Counted from the stretch's first letter, positions 15,304 to 24,590 are shown. The stretch: 33,828 nucleotides of DNA from an uncultured Oscillospiraceae bacterium (GCA_947591105.1 CANQDL010000008.1:1-33828); one strand, 5' to 3'. Translations and numbers: made by a program. Notes: generated from the letters alone by a model not told the origin.

Positions 15304-17429
15304 GAGCGCACGGTAAAGCGCAGGGTCACCGGCTCCGTCTGGTCGGTGGTCACGGTCAGCGTGATCTGGCCCGGCGCGCCGGCCGTGCGCACGTACGTTC
15401 CTCCGCAGCCGCCCTCCAGCACCGCCGTGTCCGGCCCCACCAGCTGCCCCGGCCCCTCCAGGGAAAAGCGCACCGGGATCTGCACATAGCTGGCCAGATT
15501 GTCGTACTCGTCCACCAGGCGCAGCCGCACGGCGGCCGTGTCGTAGGTATCCCCCTCCGTCAGCTCCCGGTGGCTCACCGCGGCCTGCAGGTGGAATCGG
15601 GCCGAGGGCTTTTTCGTGACGGAGGCCACCACCTTGCCGTCCTGCACCGCGTCAAAGCGCCAGCAGACCGCCTGGCCGCCCCACCAGCCCACCGCCGCGT
15701 CCGTCACCGCCATGGGCCCGTGGGGAAGGGCCTGCCAGTGCTCGTCGGTCAGGGTGGCGGCGTGCTCCCCGTTTTTATAGAGCCGCACCTGCTGCGCGTT
15801 GGTGAACACCCACACCGTGCCCACATCTCCCCCGGGATAGTCCCCGATGGACAGAGAGCCCACCTCCAGCACGGGCCGTTCCTCCCCCTGGCTGGCGTAC
15901 ACCGCCGCGGCCAGCTTGGGATTGCGGAATGCGTCCATCACCCCGTGGTAGCACACCCGGTCGCCGGAGCCAAAATCCTGGTGGGTGGGATAGTCGAACA
16001 TGCACCAGCTGAAAAAGCCCGCATGCTCCCCGCTGGCCATGGCCCCGTCCATCACCCGGGCGTGGCGCAGGGCGTGCTCCTGCCGGCGCTGCCAGGTGTC
16101 ATAGGACTTGGTGGGAAACATATGGCCGTTGTTCTCGGTGACGAGAAAGGCCTTGTCCGGGTCGGCGCAGATCTCCTTCCGGGAGCGCACGCCAGGATTG
16201 TTCCCCGTGTGGGAGAAGTCGTTGAAGGCGAACACGTCCTCCTGCACGTCCCCCATCTCCACATACCGGATACCGGTGGTGGCCCGGCTGGGGTCGAGCT
16301 GGTGGGCGATGGCGTTGGTGCGGGCGTAAAAGTCCGTGTCGTCCAGGCTCTCGTTGATGCGCACCCCCCAGAGGATCACGCTGGGGTGGTTGCGGTTCTC
16401 CAGCACCATCTGGCGCACGTTTTCACACGTCTGCTCCTTCCACGCCTCCCCGCCGATGTGCTGCCAGCCGGGGATCTCCGTGAGCACCAGAAGCCCCTGC
16501 CGGTCGCACTCGTCCAGAAAATACTGGCTCTGTGGATAATGGCTGGTGCGCACGGCGTTGCAGGCAAGCTCATGCTTCAGGATGCGGGCGTCCTCCCTCT
16601 GGAGTGCCTCCGGGGCGGCGTAGCCCATGTAGGGATAGCACTGGTGCCGGTTCAGCCCACGGAGGAAGAGCTTCTCCCCGTTGAGATAAAACCCGTCCGC
16701 CCGAAACACCGCCGTGCGGAAGCCAAAGACGGTCTGCTGCACGTCCCCGGAGCAGAGAAGCGTGGCCCGGCAGCGGTAAAGACAGGGCGTTTGCACCGAC
16801 CAGGGCCGGGCGTCCGGCACGGAGATGTCCAGCTGGCCCTCTCCCTCCCCCCGGGCCACGATCTTGCCCGTGGCGTCGTCCAATATCTCATAGCGCACCG
16901 GGCCGGGGGCCTGGCAGCTGACCCGGGCGGTGTGCAGATCGGGGGTATGGACAAAAAGCTCCGAGATCATCTTCTTCGGCCGCACGTCCAGCCACACGTC
17001 CCGGTAGAGTCCTCCGTAGGTCAGATAGTCGATCACGAATCCGAAGGGCGGCACGGCGGGATTTTCCGTGCAGTCCAGCTTCACCGCCACAAGCGCCCGC
17101 TCTCCCGCCGGCGCCGCGTCCGTGATCTCCACCCGAAAGCCCGTATAGCCGCACCGGTGCTCGGCAAGCTTCCTGCCGTTCACGTACACCTGGGCGATAT
17201 GGGCCGCCCCGTCAAACTGGAGAAAGAGCCGCCCTCCCGCCGCCTCGGCCGGGACGGTCACCCACCGGCGGTAGCCGCACACCGTCTCGTAATCCTGGGG
17301 CCCGGCCCCGTGCAGGGGCGACTGCCTCACCGTGTGAGGCAGGCGTACCCGCTCCGCCGCGCCCTCCCCCCGGCCGAAGGCGTCGCTCCAGCGGAAGGTA
17401 AATTCCCAGTCGTTGTCCAGTCTGCGCAT
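15300..17429 (-). CDS. Glycoside hydrolase family 2 (beta-galactosidase/beta-glucuronidase-type)
   Basis: Sugar-binding domain, FLRGLNRHQCYPYMG, ILWGVRINES (acid/base), FLVTENNGHMFPTK (nucleophile region), FSWCMFDYPTHQDFG; start at 17429 after GGAGG. Confidence 0.87.
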   Translation of the reverse strand: MRRLDNDWEFTFRWSDAFGRGEGAAERVRLPHTVRQSPLHGAGPQDYETVCGYRRWVTVPAEAAGGRLFLQFDGAAHIAQVYVNGRKLAEHRCGYTGFRVEITDAAPAGERALVAVKLDCTENPAVPPFGFVIDYLTYGGLYRDVWLDVRPKKMISELFVHTPDLHTARVSCQAPGPVRYEILDDATGKIVARGEGEGQLDISVPDARPWSVQTPCLYRCRATLLCSGDVQQTVFGFRTAVFRADGFYLNGEKLFLRGLNRHQCYPYMGYAAPEALQREDARILKHELACNAVRTSHYPQSQYFLDECDRQGLLVLTEIPGWQHIGGEAWKEQTCENVRQMVLENRNHPSVILWGVRINESLDDTDFYARTNAIAHQLDPSRATTGIRYVEMGDVQEDVFAFNDFSHTGNNPGVRSRKEICADPDKAFLVTENNGHMFPTKSYDTWQRRQEHALRHARVMDGAMASGEHAGFFSWCMFDYPTHQDFGSGDRVCYHGVMDAFRNPKLAAAVYASQGEERPVLEVGSLSIGDYPGGDVGTVWVFTNAQQVRLYKNGEHAATLTDEHWQALPHGPMAVTDAAVGWWGGQAVCWRFDAVQDGKVVASVTKKPSARFHLQAAVSHRELTEGDTYDTAAVRLRLVDEYDNLASYVQIPVRFSLEGPGQLVGPDTAVLEGGCGGTYVRTAGAPGQITLTVTTDQTEPVTLRFTVRS

Positions 17430-17469
17430 AGCGCTGCCTCCTTGGCGACAAGTCAGTTTTTTCCATTCC

Positions 17470-17498
17470 ATTATGCCCTATCCCGGCCAAAAGCGCAA
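17470..17498 (-). promoter_or_regulatory. Promoter for GH2 gene
   Basis: Minus strand TTGCGC - 17 nt - CATAAT. Confidence 0.5.
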
Positions 17499-17513
17499 GG
17501 GGAAATCTAATGG

Positions 17514-17543
17514 TTGCGCTGCCGGCGGCAACGGTGCTATAAT
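17514..17543 (+). promoter_or_regulatory. Divergent promoter for isomerase-kinase-mannosidase operon
   Basis: TTGCGC - 18 nt - TATAAT. Confidence 0.5.
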
Positions 17544-17598
17544 TAATTTATTGTAAACACCAAATCTTCCGCGCGCAAAGCGCCGAAAGGAGCCGATC

Positions 17599-18285
17599 AT
17601 GAAGCGTTCTGAGATCAACAAAGCCCTCCGGGAACTGGAGGCCATGTGTCAGACCCACCGCTGCTACCTGCCCCCCTTCTGCCATTTCACCCCGGAACAG
17701 TGGCAGGACATCGGCCACGACTACGACGAGATTCGGGACTGCATGCTGGGCTGGGACATCACCGATTACGGCCTGGGCGATTTTGACAAGGTGGGACTGA
17801 GCCTGATCACCATCCGCAACGGCAACCGGGCCATGGCGGACAAGTACCCCAAGGTGTACGCGGAAAAGCTGCTCTACCTGAAGGAGGGGCAGTACTCCCC
17901 CAACCACTTCCACTGGTTCAAGACCGAGGACATCATCAACCGGGGCGGCGGGAACATCCTTATCAAGGTCTACAACAGCCTGCCCGACGAGAGCATCGAC
18001 TATGAATCCGACGTGACCGTCCACACCGACGGCCGCACCTACACCGTCCCCGCCGGCACCCAGATCCGCCTGACCCCCGGGGAGAGCATCCACATCCAGC
18101 AGTACATGTACCATGACTTCAACGTGGAGCCCGGCACCGGGCCGGTGCTGCTGGGCGAGGTCAGCCAGTGCAACGACGACAACACGGACAACCGCTTCAA
18201 TCCGCCGGTGGGCCGCTTCCCCACCATTGAGGAGGACGAGCCCCCCTACCGGCTGCTCTGCAACGAGTATCCGGCGGCAAAGTGA
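17599..18285 (+). CDS. D-lyxose/D-mannose ketol-isomerase (cupin)
   Basis: 228 aa; EKLLYLKEGQYSPNHFHWFKTEDIINRGGGNILIKVYNS, metal-binding HFH and downstream LTPGESIHIQQYMYHDF, GEVSQCNDDNTDNRF, matching the D-lyxose isomerase family. Confidence 0.85.
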   Translation: MKRSEINKALRELEAMCQTHRCYLPPFCHFTPEQWQDIGHDYDEIRDCMLGWDITDYGLGDFDKVGLSLITIRNGNRAMADKYPKVYAEKLLYLKEGQYSPNHFHWFKTEDIINRGGGNILIKVYNSLPDESIDYESDVTVHTDGRTYTVPAGTQIRLTPGESIHIQQYMYHDFNVEPGTGPVLLGEVSQCNDDNTDNRFNPPVGRFPTIEEDEPPYRLLCNEYPAAK

Positions 18286-18296
18286 GGGGTGGAACC

Positions 18297-19250
18297 ATGA
18301 TAGACGTTGTGGCGCTGGGCGAGCTGCTCATCGACTTTACATACCAGAGCGCCGACGGGGACGGCTACCCGCTCATGGCGGCCCATCCCGGCGGCGCGCC
18401 GGCGAATTTCCTGGCCGCGCTGGCTAAGCTGGGCGCGTCCACCGCTCTGCTGGGCAAGGTGGGCACGGACGCCTTCGGCACGCTTCTGACCGGCACACTG
18501 AAAAAGGCGGGCATAGAGACCCGCGGCCTTCTGGCGGCGGACGACGTGTTCACCACCTTGGCCTTCGTCACCCTGGACGAGCGGGGCGACAGGGAGTTTT
18601 CCTTTGCCAGAAAGCCCGGCGCGGACACGGCTCTGCGCTTTGAGGAGCTGGATCTGGAGCTCATCGACCAGGCGAAGGTGTTTCACTTCGGCACCCTCTC
18701 CCTGACCGACGAGCCGGCCCGCTCCGCCACCCAAAAGGCGGTGGCCTACGCCCGCCGGCAGGGCAAGCTCATCACCTACGACCCCAACCTGCGCAAGATG
18801 CTGTGGAGCAGCATGGCCCTGGCAAAGGAGCAGATGCTCTGGGGCCTGGGACAGGCGGACGTGGTGAAGATCAGCGACGAGGAAGTGGATTTCCTCTTCG
18901 GCATGAGCCCCGCCGCCGGCGCGGAGCACATCCGCAAGACCTACGGCTGCAAGCTGGTGTTCGTCACCTGCGGCGCCGACGGGTGCGTGTACCGAAACGG
19001 CCAGGCGGCGGGCCAGACCCCCGGTCTGACCGGGCTGGCCGTCACCGACACCACCGGCGCGGGGGACATCTTCGGCGGCAGCGCGGTGTGGAAGCTGCTG
19101 CAGGCCGGCAAGGCCCCGGAGGCGCTCACCGGCCCGGAGCTGGAGGACATCGCCCGGTTCGCCTGCGTGTACGCCGGGCTCTCCACCACCCGTCCCGGCG
19201 GCATATCCAGCGTGCCGTCCTATGACGAGGCGATGGCCTGTCTGCGCTGA
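18297..19250 (+). CDS. PfkB-family carbohydrate kinase (fructokinase-like)
   Basis: MIDVVALGELLIDF, HPGGAPANFLAALAKLGAS, GKVGTDAFG, TDTTGAGDIFGGSAVWKLL. Confidence 0.92.
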   Translation: MIDVVALGELLIDFTYQSADGDGYPLMAAHPGGAPANFLAALAKLGASTALLGKVGTDAFGTLLTGTLKKAGIETRGLLAADDVFTTLAFVTLDERGDREFSFARKPGADTALRFEELDLELIDQAKVFHFGTLSLTDEPARSATQKAVAYARRQGKLITYDPNLRKMLWSSMALAKEQMLWGLGQADVVKISDEEVDFLFGMSPAAGAEHIRKTYGCKLVFVTCGADGCVYRNGQAAGQTPGLTGLAVTDTTGAGDIFGGSAVWKLLQAGKAPEALTGPELEDIARFACVYAGLSTTRPGGISSVPSYDEAMACLR

Positions 19251-19275
19251 CCCAAAAAAGAGAGGAGAGACGCCT

Positions 19276-21672
19276 ATGCTGATCCGGGATTGGACGCTCC
19301 TGTACGGGGAATATGAACCGCTGCCCTGCCAGGCCCCCTGCACGCTCTACAGCGTCCTTTATGAAAGCGGAAAGATCCCCGACCCCTTTTACGGACTGAA
19401 CGAGCGGGCCCTGACGGCCCTGGCGGAAGAGGACTGCGCCTTCACCGCCGTATTCCAGGCGGACGAGGCCCTTCTCGCCCGGCAGTACGTGGAGCTGACC
19501 TTCCAGGGGCTGGACACCATCTGCGCCATCCGCCTGAACGGAAAGCTCCTGGCCCAGGTGCAGAATATGCACCGCTCCTACACCTTCGACGTGAAGGATC
19601 TGCTGCGCTGCGGGGAGAACCGGCTGCGCCTGGATTTCTCCTCCCCCATCCGCTATTTCCGGGAGCGCAACGAGCGGCACTACCTCTACACCAACGACGG
19701 GGACACCCTCCCCGGCGCGGCCCATCTGCGCAAGGCCCTTTATATGTCCGGGTGGGACTGGGGCCCCACCCTGCCCGACATGGGCATCTGGCGGCCGGTC
19801 ACCCTGGAGGGGTACGACACCGACCGGGTGGAGGACGTGGCCATCCTCCAGCGCCACCACCCCGGGGCCGTGGACGTGGAGATCGCCGTGGACACGAAGC
19901 GCGGCGCCGGGTGCCAGGTATACGCCCTGCTGGACGGCCAGCGGGTGCTGTTGGAGGGCGGCCGTGGCGTCGTCACCGTGAAAGAGCCAAAGCTCTGGTG
20001 GGCCAGGGGCTATGGGGAGCCCTTCCTCTACCCGCTGGAGGTGGAGCTTTTAAAGGACGGGCAGGTCATCGACCGAAACCGGCGGCAGATCGGCCTGCGC
20101 ACCCTCACCGTCAGCACCCAGCCCGATCCGGACGGCAAGGGCAGCGAGTTTTGCTTCGTGCTCAACGGGGTGAAGATCTTCGCCATGGGCGCCAACTACG
20201 TGCCCCAGGACAATCTTCTGAGCCGGGTGACAGACGAGCGCCTGGCCGAGATGATGGGCTGGTGCCTGGACGCCAACTTCAACTGCCTGCGTGTCTGGGG
20301 CGGCGGGTATTACCCGGATGACCGCTTCTTCCAGCTGTGCGACGAAAACGGCATCCTGGTGTGGCTGGACTTTATGATCGCCTGCGCCAACGTGCGCCTC
20401 ACTCCCGCATTTGAGGCGGAGTTCATGGCGGAGGCGGAGCAGAATCTCAAGCGCCTGCGCCACCACGCCAGCCTGGCCATCCTGTGCGGCAACAACGAGA
20501 TGGAGCTGGCGGTGCTGGAGTGGCCCGGCGTGGGAGACAGTCAGCTTGTGCGGGAGGATTACATCCGCCTGTACGAGCGGCTGCTGCCCCAGCTGTGCGA
20601 GCGGCTGGCCCCCCAGGTCTTTTACTGGCCCTCCAGTCCCTCCGCCGGCGGCGGCTTCAAAAACACCGGCGACCCGGCCCGGGGCGACAGCCACTACTGG
20701 GCGGTGTGGCACGGCGGTCTTCCCTTCACCGCCTACCGGGAGCTGGATTTTCGCTTCTGCTCCGAATACGGCTTCGAGAGCTTCCCCTCCATGAAGACCG
20801 TCCGCAGCTTCTGCGGCGAGCAGGACATGAACTGCTTTTCCCGGGTCATGGAAAACCACCAGAAGTGCAAGGGCGGCAACGTCAAGATCCTCCGCTACCT
20901 GGCGGACACCTATCTCTATCCCACCAGCTTTGAGAACCTGGTCTACGCCTCCCAGCTGCTGCAGGCGGACGCCATCAAGTACGGCGTGGAGCATTTCCGC
21001 CGCTGCCGGGGCCGCTGCATGGGCTCCGTATACTGGCAGTTCAACGACTGCTGGCCTGTGGCCTCCTGGTCCAGCGTGGACAGCTTCGGCCGATATAAGC
21101 TGCTGCACTACGCGGCAAAGAAGTTCTATGCCCCGGTGGCCATGGCTCTGTTTTTGGAGGGCGGGCGCCTGACGGTGAACATCGCCAACGAGACCATGGC
21201 CCCCTTCCGTGGTAAGGTTCGCCTGTGCCTTTGCAAGGGGGACATGACCGTGCTGGAGGAACACGTCTTCTCCGCCGAAGCGGAGGCCCTGTCCGCGGCG
21301 GACGTGTTCGCCTGCCCGGCCCGGGCGGAAGATCCCTATGACACATATATCTATGCCGACCTCTTCGACGGGGACGGCCGGTTTCTCATGCGCCAGACGG
21401 AGCTTTTCGTGCCGCCGAAGCATTTTGACTGGAAAAAACCCGCCATCTCCGCCGCGTTTGCCGACGGCCCCGACGGGGTCGCCGTCACGCTGCGCTCGGA
21501 CGTGTTCGCCCGGGGCGTCTGCCTCGACTTCGGGGACTTCGACTGCGTGCTCAGCGACAACGGCTTTGCCCTCGTCAGCCCGGAGCCCTATGTAGTCACC
21601 GCACGCACGGAGCACACTGCGGCGGAGCTGGCGGCCTGCTGGACGGTCAAGTCCGTCTATGACATCCGCTGA
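19276..21672 (+). CDS. GH2 beta-mannosidase
   Basis: YMSGWDWGPTLPDMGIWRPVTLEGY, RVWGGGYYPDDRFFQLCDENGILVWLDFMIACA, CGNNEMEL (acid/base), FCSEYGFESFPS (nucleophile). Confidence 0.92.
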   Translation: MLIRDWTLLYGEYEPLPCQAPCTLYSVLYESGKIPDPFYGLNERALTALAEEDCAFTAVFQADEALLARQYVELTFQGLDTICAIRLNGKLLAQVQNMHRSYTFDVKDLLRCGENRLRLDFSSPIRYFRERNERHYLYTNDGDTLPGAAHLRKALYMSGWDWGPTLPDMGIWRPVTLEGYDTDRVEDVAILQRHHPGAVDVEIAVDTKRGAGCQVYALLDGQRVLLEGGRGVVTVKEPKLWWARGYGEPFLYPLEVELLKDGQVIDRNRRQIGLRTLTVSTQPDPDGKGSEFCFVLNGVKIFAMGANYVPQDNLLSRVTDERLAEMMGWCLDANFNCLRVWGGGYYPDDRFFQLCDENGILVWLDFMIACANVRLTPAFEAEFMAEAEQNLKRLRHHASLAILCGNNEMELAVLEWPGVGDSQLVREDYIRLYERLLPQLCERLAPQVFYWPSSPSAGGGFKNTGDPARGDSHYWAVWHGGLPFTAYRELDFRFCSEYGFESFPSMKTVRSFCGEQDMNCFSRVMENHQKCKGGNVKILRYLADTYLYPTSFENLVYASQLLQADAIKYGVEHFRRCRGRCMGSVYWQFNDCWPVASWSSVDSFGRYKLLHYAAKKFYAPVAMALFLEGGRLTVNIANETMAPFRGKVRLCLCKGDMTVLEEHVFSAEAEALSAADVFACPARAEDPYDTYIYADLFDGDGRFLMRQTELFVPPKHFDWKKPAISAAFADGPDGVAVTLRSDVFARGVCLDFGDFDCVLSDNGFALVSPEPYVVTARTEHTAAELAACWTVKSVYDIR

Positions 21673-22442
21673 TGTACGGGCTTCTCATTGCGGGCGCCGA
21701 TCCCGCCGACAGGCAGTCCGCCGCCGCACAGGTGCATAACCTGGCCCCCAGTATGCCGGTCTGGCAGGCGGGCAGCTATGACGAGGCGCTGGCCATGATC
21801 CTGCACCTCCGCCCCCAGGCGGCGCTCATCCCCCTGCGGCTGTCGGCGCGCTCCGGCTGCTCTCTGACGGAGACCATACGGGCCGCGGGACTGGACACCG
21901 CCGTGTGCATCACCTCCTCCAGCGTGGAGCCGGAGAGCATACGCCGGGCCATGCGCGCCGGGGCCCAGGACTACCTGCTCACCCCGCTGAACAGCCAGGA
22001 GCTGAGCGCCTTTCTCCGCCGGGCCTTTCCCGGCGCCGGGCAGGCCATCCTCCCGTCTGAAGATCCCATCCTCCATGTGGAATATGCGTCTCTCTCCCCT
22101 CTCACCGTCCGTCTGCTGCGGATCGTGCAGGAGGATTTCAATAACCCCCCCGTCACCCTCCTTTCCATCTCGGAGCGGCTGAACATGAACAGCAAGTACC
22201 TGGGCCGGGTCTTTCTGCGGGACACGGGCATGAAGCTGTCCCAGTATGTGCTCTGCTGCCGGATGGAGGAGGCCCGCTGGCTCATTGAGACCACCTCTGA
22301 GAAGATCTCCGTCATCGCCGGCATGGTGGGCTACGGTCAGCTCAACCGCTTTTATGTCCATTTCCGATCCTACTTTGGCCTGTCCCCCAGCGCGCTGCGC
22401 CGTGCCGGGGCGGCGGACACATCCCGGGAGGTGCGCGCATGA
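21672..22442 (+). CDS. AraC-family regulator with degenerate receiver-like N-terminal domain
   Basis: N-terminal REC-like fold pattern, C-terminal AraC HTH (VTLLSISERLNMNSKYLGRVFLRDTGMKLSQYV...FYVHFRSYFGLSPSALRR); ATGA overlap with upstream gene. Confidence 0.85.
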   Translation: MYGLLIAGADPADRQSAAAQVHNLAPSMPVWQAGSYDEALAMILHLRPQAALIPLRLSARSGCSLTETIRAAGLDTAVCITSSSVEPESIRRAMRAGAQDYLLTPLNSQELSAFLRRAFPGAGQAILPSEDPILHVEYASLSPLTVRLLRIVQEDFNNPPVTLLSISERLNMNSKYLGRVFLRDTGMKLSQYVLCCRMEEARWLIETTSEKISVIAGMVGYGQLNRFYVHFRSYFGLSPSALRRAGAADTSREVRA

Positions 22443-23107
22443 AGTCGATTCTGGATTTTGATAACCCGTTTATCCAGCTGCTGTGCCGGGTAGGGGATCT
22501 GATGATCGCAAACTTTCTGTTTCTGGTGTGCTGCGTGCCGGTGGTGACGGTGGGCGCCTCTCTGGCCGGGCTCATCAAGGTGGTGCAGAGTCTCTCCCTG
22601 GGCGGGGAGCCGGGGATCGCCAGGACGTTTTTCCGGGGCTTTAAGGAGAATTTCCGCCAGGCCACCGCCCTCTGGCTCATCTTCGCGCTGCTGGTTCTGT
22701 CCCTGGTCTGCGACCTGCTCATCATCCAGACCTACCTCACAGGCACGGCCGCGCTGGCGCTGCGCTGCGCGGTGGCCATATTCGCCCTGGCGATCCTGGC
22801 GGTGGCATCCTATGTCTTCCCGCTGCTGGTGCGGTATGAAAACTCCCTGAAGGAGCACTGCGTCAACGCCCTCATCCTGACCATATGGAAGCTGCCCCGG
22901 ACGCTGGCGCTCACAGCGCTCAACGCCGTGCCCTTCCTGCTGGCCATCTTTCTGCCCGCCACGTTTCTCAAGACCCTGGCCGTGTGGCTGATCGTGGGAT
23001 GCGCCGGGCTTTGCTTTCTGGACTGCTCCCTGCTGCGGCCGGTCCTGGCCCAGCTGGAAGAGCAAAAGGAAACGCCGGAGGCGGACGCCCCCGGCGATGA
23101 AGACTGA
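22439..23107 (+). CDS. YesL/DUF624 family membrane protein
   Basis: MKSILDFDNPFIQLLCRVGDLMIANFLFLVCCVPVVTVGASLAGLIKVV...FFRGFKENFRQAT; ATGA overlap. Confidence 0.87.
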   Translation: MKSILDFDNPFIQLLCRVGDLMIANFLFLVCCVPVVTVGASLAGLIKVVQSLSLGGEPGIARTFFRGFKENFRQATALWLIFALLVLSLVCDLLIIQTYLTGTAALALRCAVAIFALAILAVASYVFPLLVRYENSLKEHCVNALILTIWKLPRTLALTALNAVPFLLAIFLPATFLKTLAVWLIVGCAGLCFLDCSLLRPVLAQLEEQKETPEADAPGDED

Positions 23108-23127
23108 CGGCGGCGCCGCCCTATGTA

Positions 23128-23733
23128 TTATTCCCTCTCCGGCCAGCCGCAGCCGCAGTACTCCTGGCGGTACAGGCCGTACTGCCTGGACAGCTGGATG
23201 GAGCGCAGATAGCCGTTGCGCTTTTTGAAGTCCGAGGGCAGCCAGCGCACCCCGTACCGCTCCGCCAGAGCAAAGCCGATGCGGTTGATCCGCTCGGCGT
23301 CCTTGTGGGGACTGACGGTGAGGGTGGTGCCGAAAAAGTCATACCCGCCCTCCGCCGCGGCCCGGGCCGTGTACTCCAGCCGCAGCAGAAAGCACGCCGT
23401 ACACCGGGCGCCGCCCTCCGGCTCCTTTTCCAACCCCCTTGCCGCCGCCAGAAATTCCTCCCCCCGCCAGCCGGGTTCCGCCAGCGCCGGCGGATGGGCC
23501 AGCGGCATGGACGACAGAAGCTGCCGCATGGTGGCCAGGCGCTTTTCATACTCCGCCTCCGGGCGGATGTTGGGGTTATAAAAGAGCGCCGTCACGTCAA
23601 AATAGGCGGTGAGGTACTCCAGCACATAGCTGGAGCAGGGCCCGCAGCAGCACTGGAGCATCAGCCGGGGCCGATGGGTGAGCGCGCCGGTCACCGCGTC
23701 CAATTCCTTTTGATAATTCCGCTTTTCCATCAT
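23128..23733 (-). CDS. queH: Epoxyqueuosine reductase QueH
   Basis: LMLQCCCGPCSSYVLEYL, ALFYNPNIRPEAEYEKRL, CTACFLLRLEYTARAA, DFFGTTLTVSPHKD; start at 23733 or 23730. Confidence 0.88.
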   Translation of the reverse strand: MMEKRNYQKELDAVTGALTHRPRLMLQCCCGPCSSYVLEYLTAYFDVTALFYNPNIRPEAEYEKRLATMRQLLSSMPLAHPPALAEPGWRGEEFLAAARGLEKEPEGGARCTACFLLRLEYTARAAAEGGYDFFGTTLTVSPHKDAERINRIGFALAERYGVRWLPSDFKKRNGYLRSIQLSRQYGLYRQEYCGCGWPERE

Positions 23734-23826
23734 GGCTATATCATAGCACACATGTAACAAAATAGTAACCACTTTCATGGGGAAAATATTTATAATGGTC
23801 GCATCCATTTTCGGGGGGAAGCACAT

Positions 23827-24303
23827 ATGCAGCGAAAGAGCAAACTGGACTACTATCTGGACATCGCCGACGCGGCCAGGGAGCGTTCCACCTGCCTGCG
23901 GCGCACCTACGGGGCCATCATCGTGAAAAACGACGAGATCCTAGCCACCGGCTATAACGGCGCGCCCCGGGGCAGGTGCAACTGTGTGGACATGGGCGTG
24001 TGCCATCGGGAGGAACTGCAGATCCCCTCCGGAGAGCGGTACGAGCTTTGCCGCTCCGTCCACGCGGAGGCCAACGCCATCATCTCCGCCGCCCGGCGGG
24101 ACATGATCGGCGCCACCATGTACCTGGTGGGCCGGGACGCCAAGACCGGGGAATACCTGACCGACACCACCTCCTGCTCCATGTGCCGCCGGCTGATCAT
24201 CAACGCCGGCATTGCGAAGGTGGTGGCCCGCCTGGGGGAGAACGACGTGCGCGTCACCGACGTGAACGAGTGGATCTACCAGGACGACACAGTGATCAGC
24301 TGA
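23827..24303 (+). CDS. comEB: dCMP deaminase (ComEB-like)
   Basis: GAIIVKNDEILATGYNGAPRG, CRSVHAEANAI, TTSCSMCRRLIINAGI. Confidence 0.9.
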   Translation: MQRKSKLDYYLDIADAARERSTCLRRTYGAIIVKNDEILATGYNGAPRGRCNCVDMGVCHREELQIPSGERYELCRSVHAEANAIISAARRDMIGATMYLVGRDAKTGEYLTDTTSCSMCRRLIINAGIAKVVARLGENDVRVTDVNEWIYQDDTVIS

Positions 24304-24310
24304 CAGGAGC

Positions 24311-24359
24311 AAAAAAATGCAGCAGGGACTGCGCTTGCAAGTCCCTGCTGCATTTTTTG
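24311..24359. terminator. Strong hairpin terminator after comEB
   Basis: AAAAAATGCAGCAGGGACT...AGTCCCTGCTGCATTTTTT, near-perfect stem with T tract. Confidence 0.92.
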
Positions 24360-24374
24360 CCCTCTTTTCATTTC

Positions 24375-24590
24375 TCATTCCGTCTGTTCCTCATCCGGCA
24401 GAAAGACAACAACGCTCTCTGCCTGGCAGTTCAAGATCCTGCACAGCTTTTCAAGCGTGTATAGGGTTATAGAGCGATTGTGTTTCAAGCTGTTGATCGT
24501 ACGGGGGTTGATCTCATATTTGACGATCAGCGCATAAGTAGTCAGCCCGCGCTCGGCCATAGTCCTCCACAGTGGATCATATGAAATCAA
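24375..24590 (-). CDS. Small XRE/Cro-type helix-turn-helix protein
   Basis: 71 aa MISYDPLWRTMAERGLTTYALIVKYEINPRTINSLKHNRSITLYTLEKLCRILNCQAESVVVFLPDEE, typical HTH_26/XRE pattern. Confidence 0.85.
   Translation of the reverse strand: MISYDPLWRTMAERGLTTYALIVKYEINPRTINSLKHNRSITLYTLEKLCRILNCQAESVVVFLPDEEQTE

Noticed and set aside
13576-17510. Plus-strand ORFs of 637 and 768 aa opposite the MBL and GH2 genes
   Set aside because: Low-complexity His/Gln/Val/Gly-rich translations that cross gene boundaries; no motif or start signal.
23768-23796. TATAAT upstream of comEB as a promoter
   Set aside because: -10 is good but no acceptable -35 at 16-18 nt (ACCACT); not supported enough to list.
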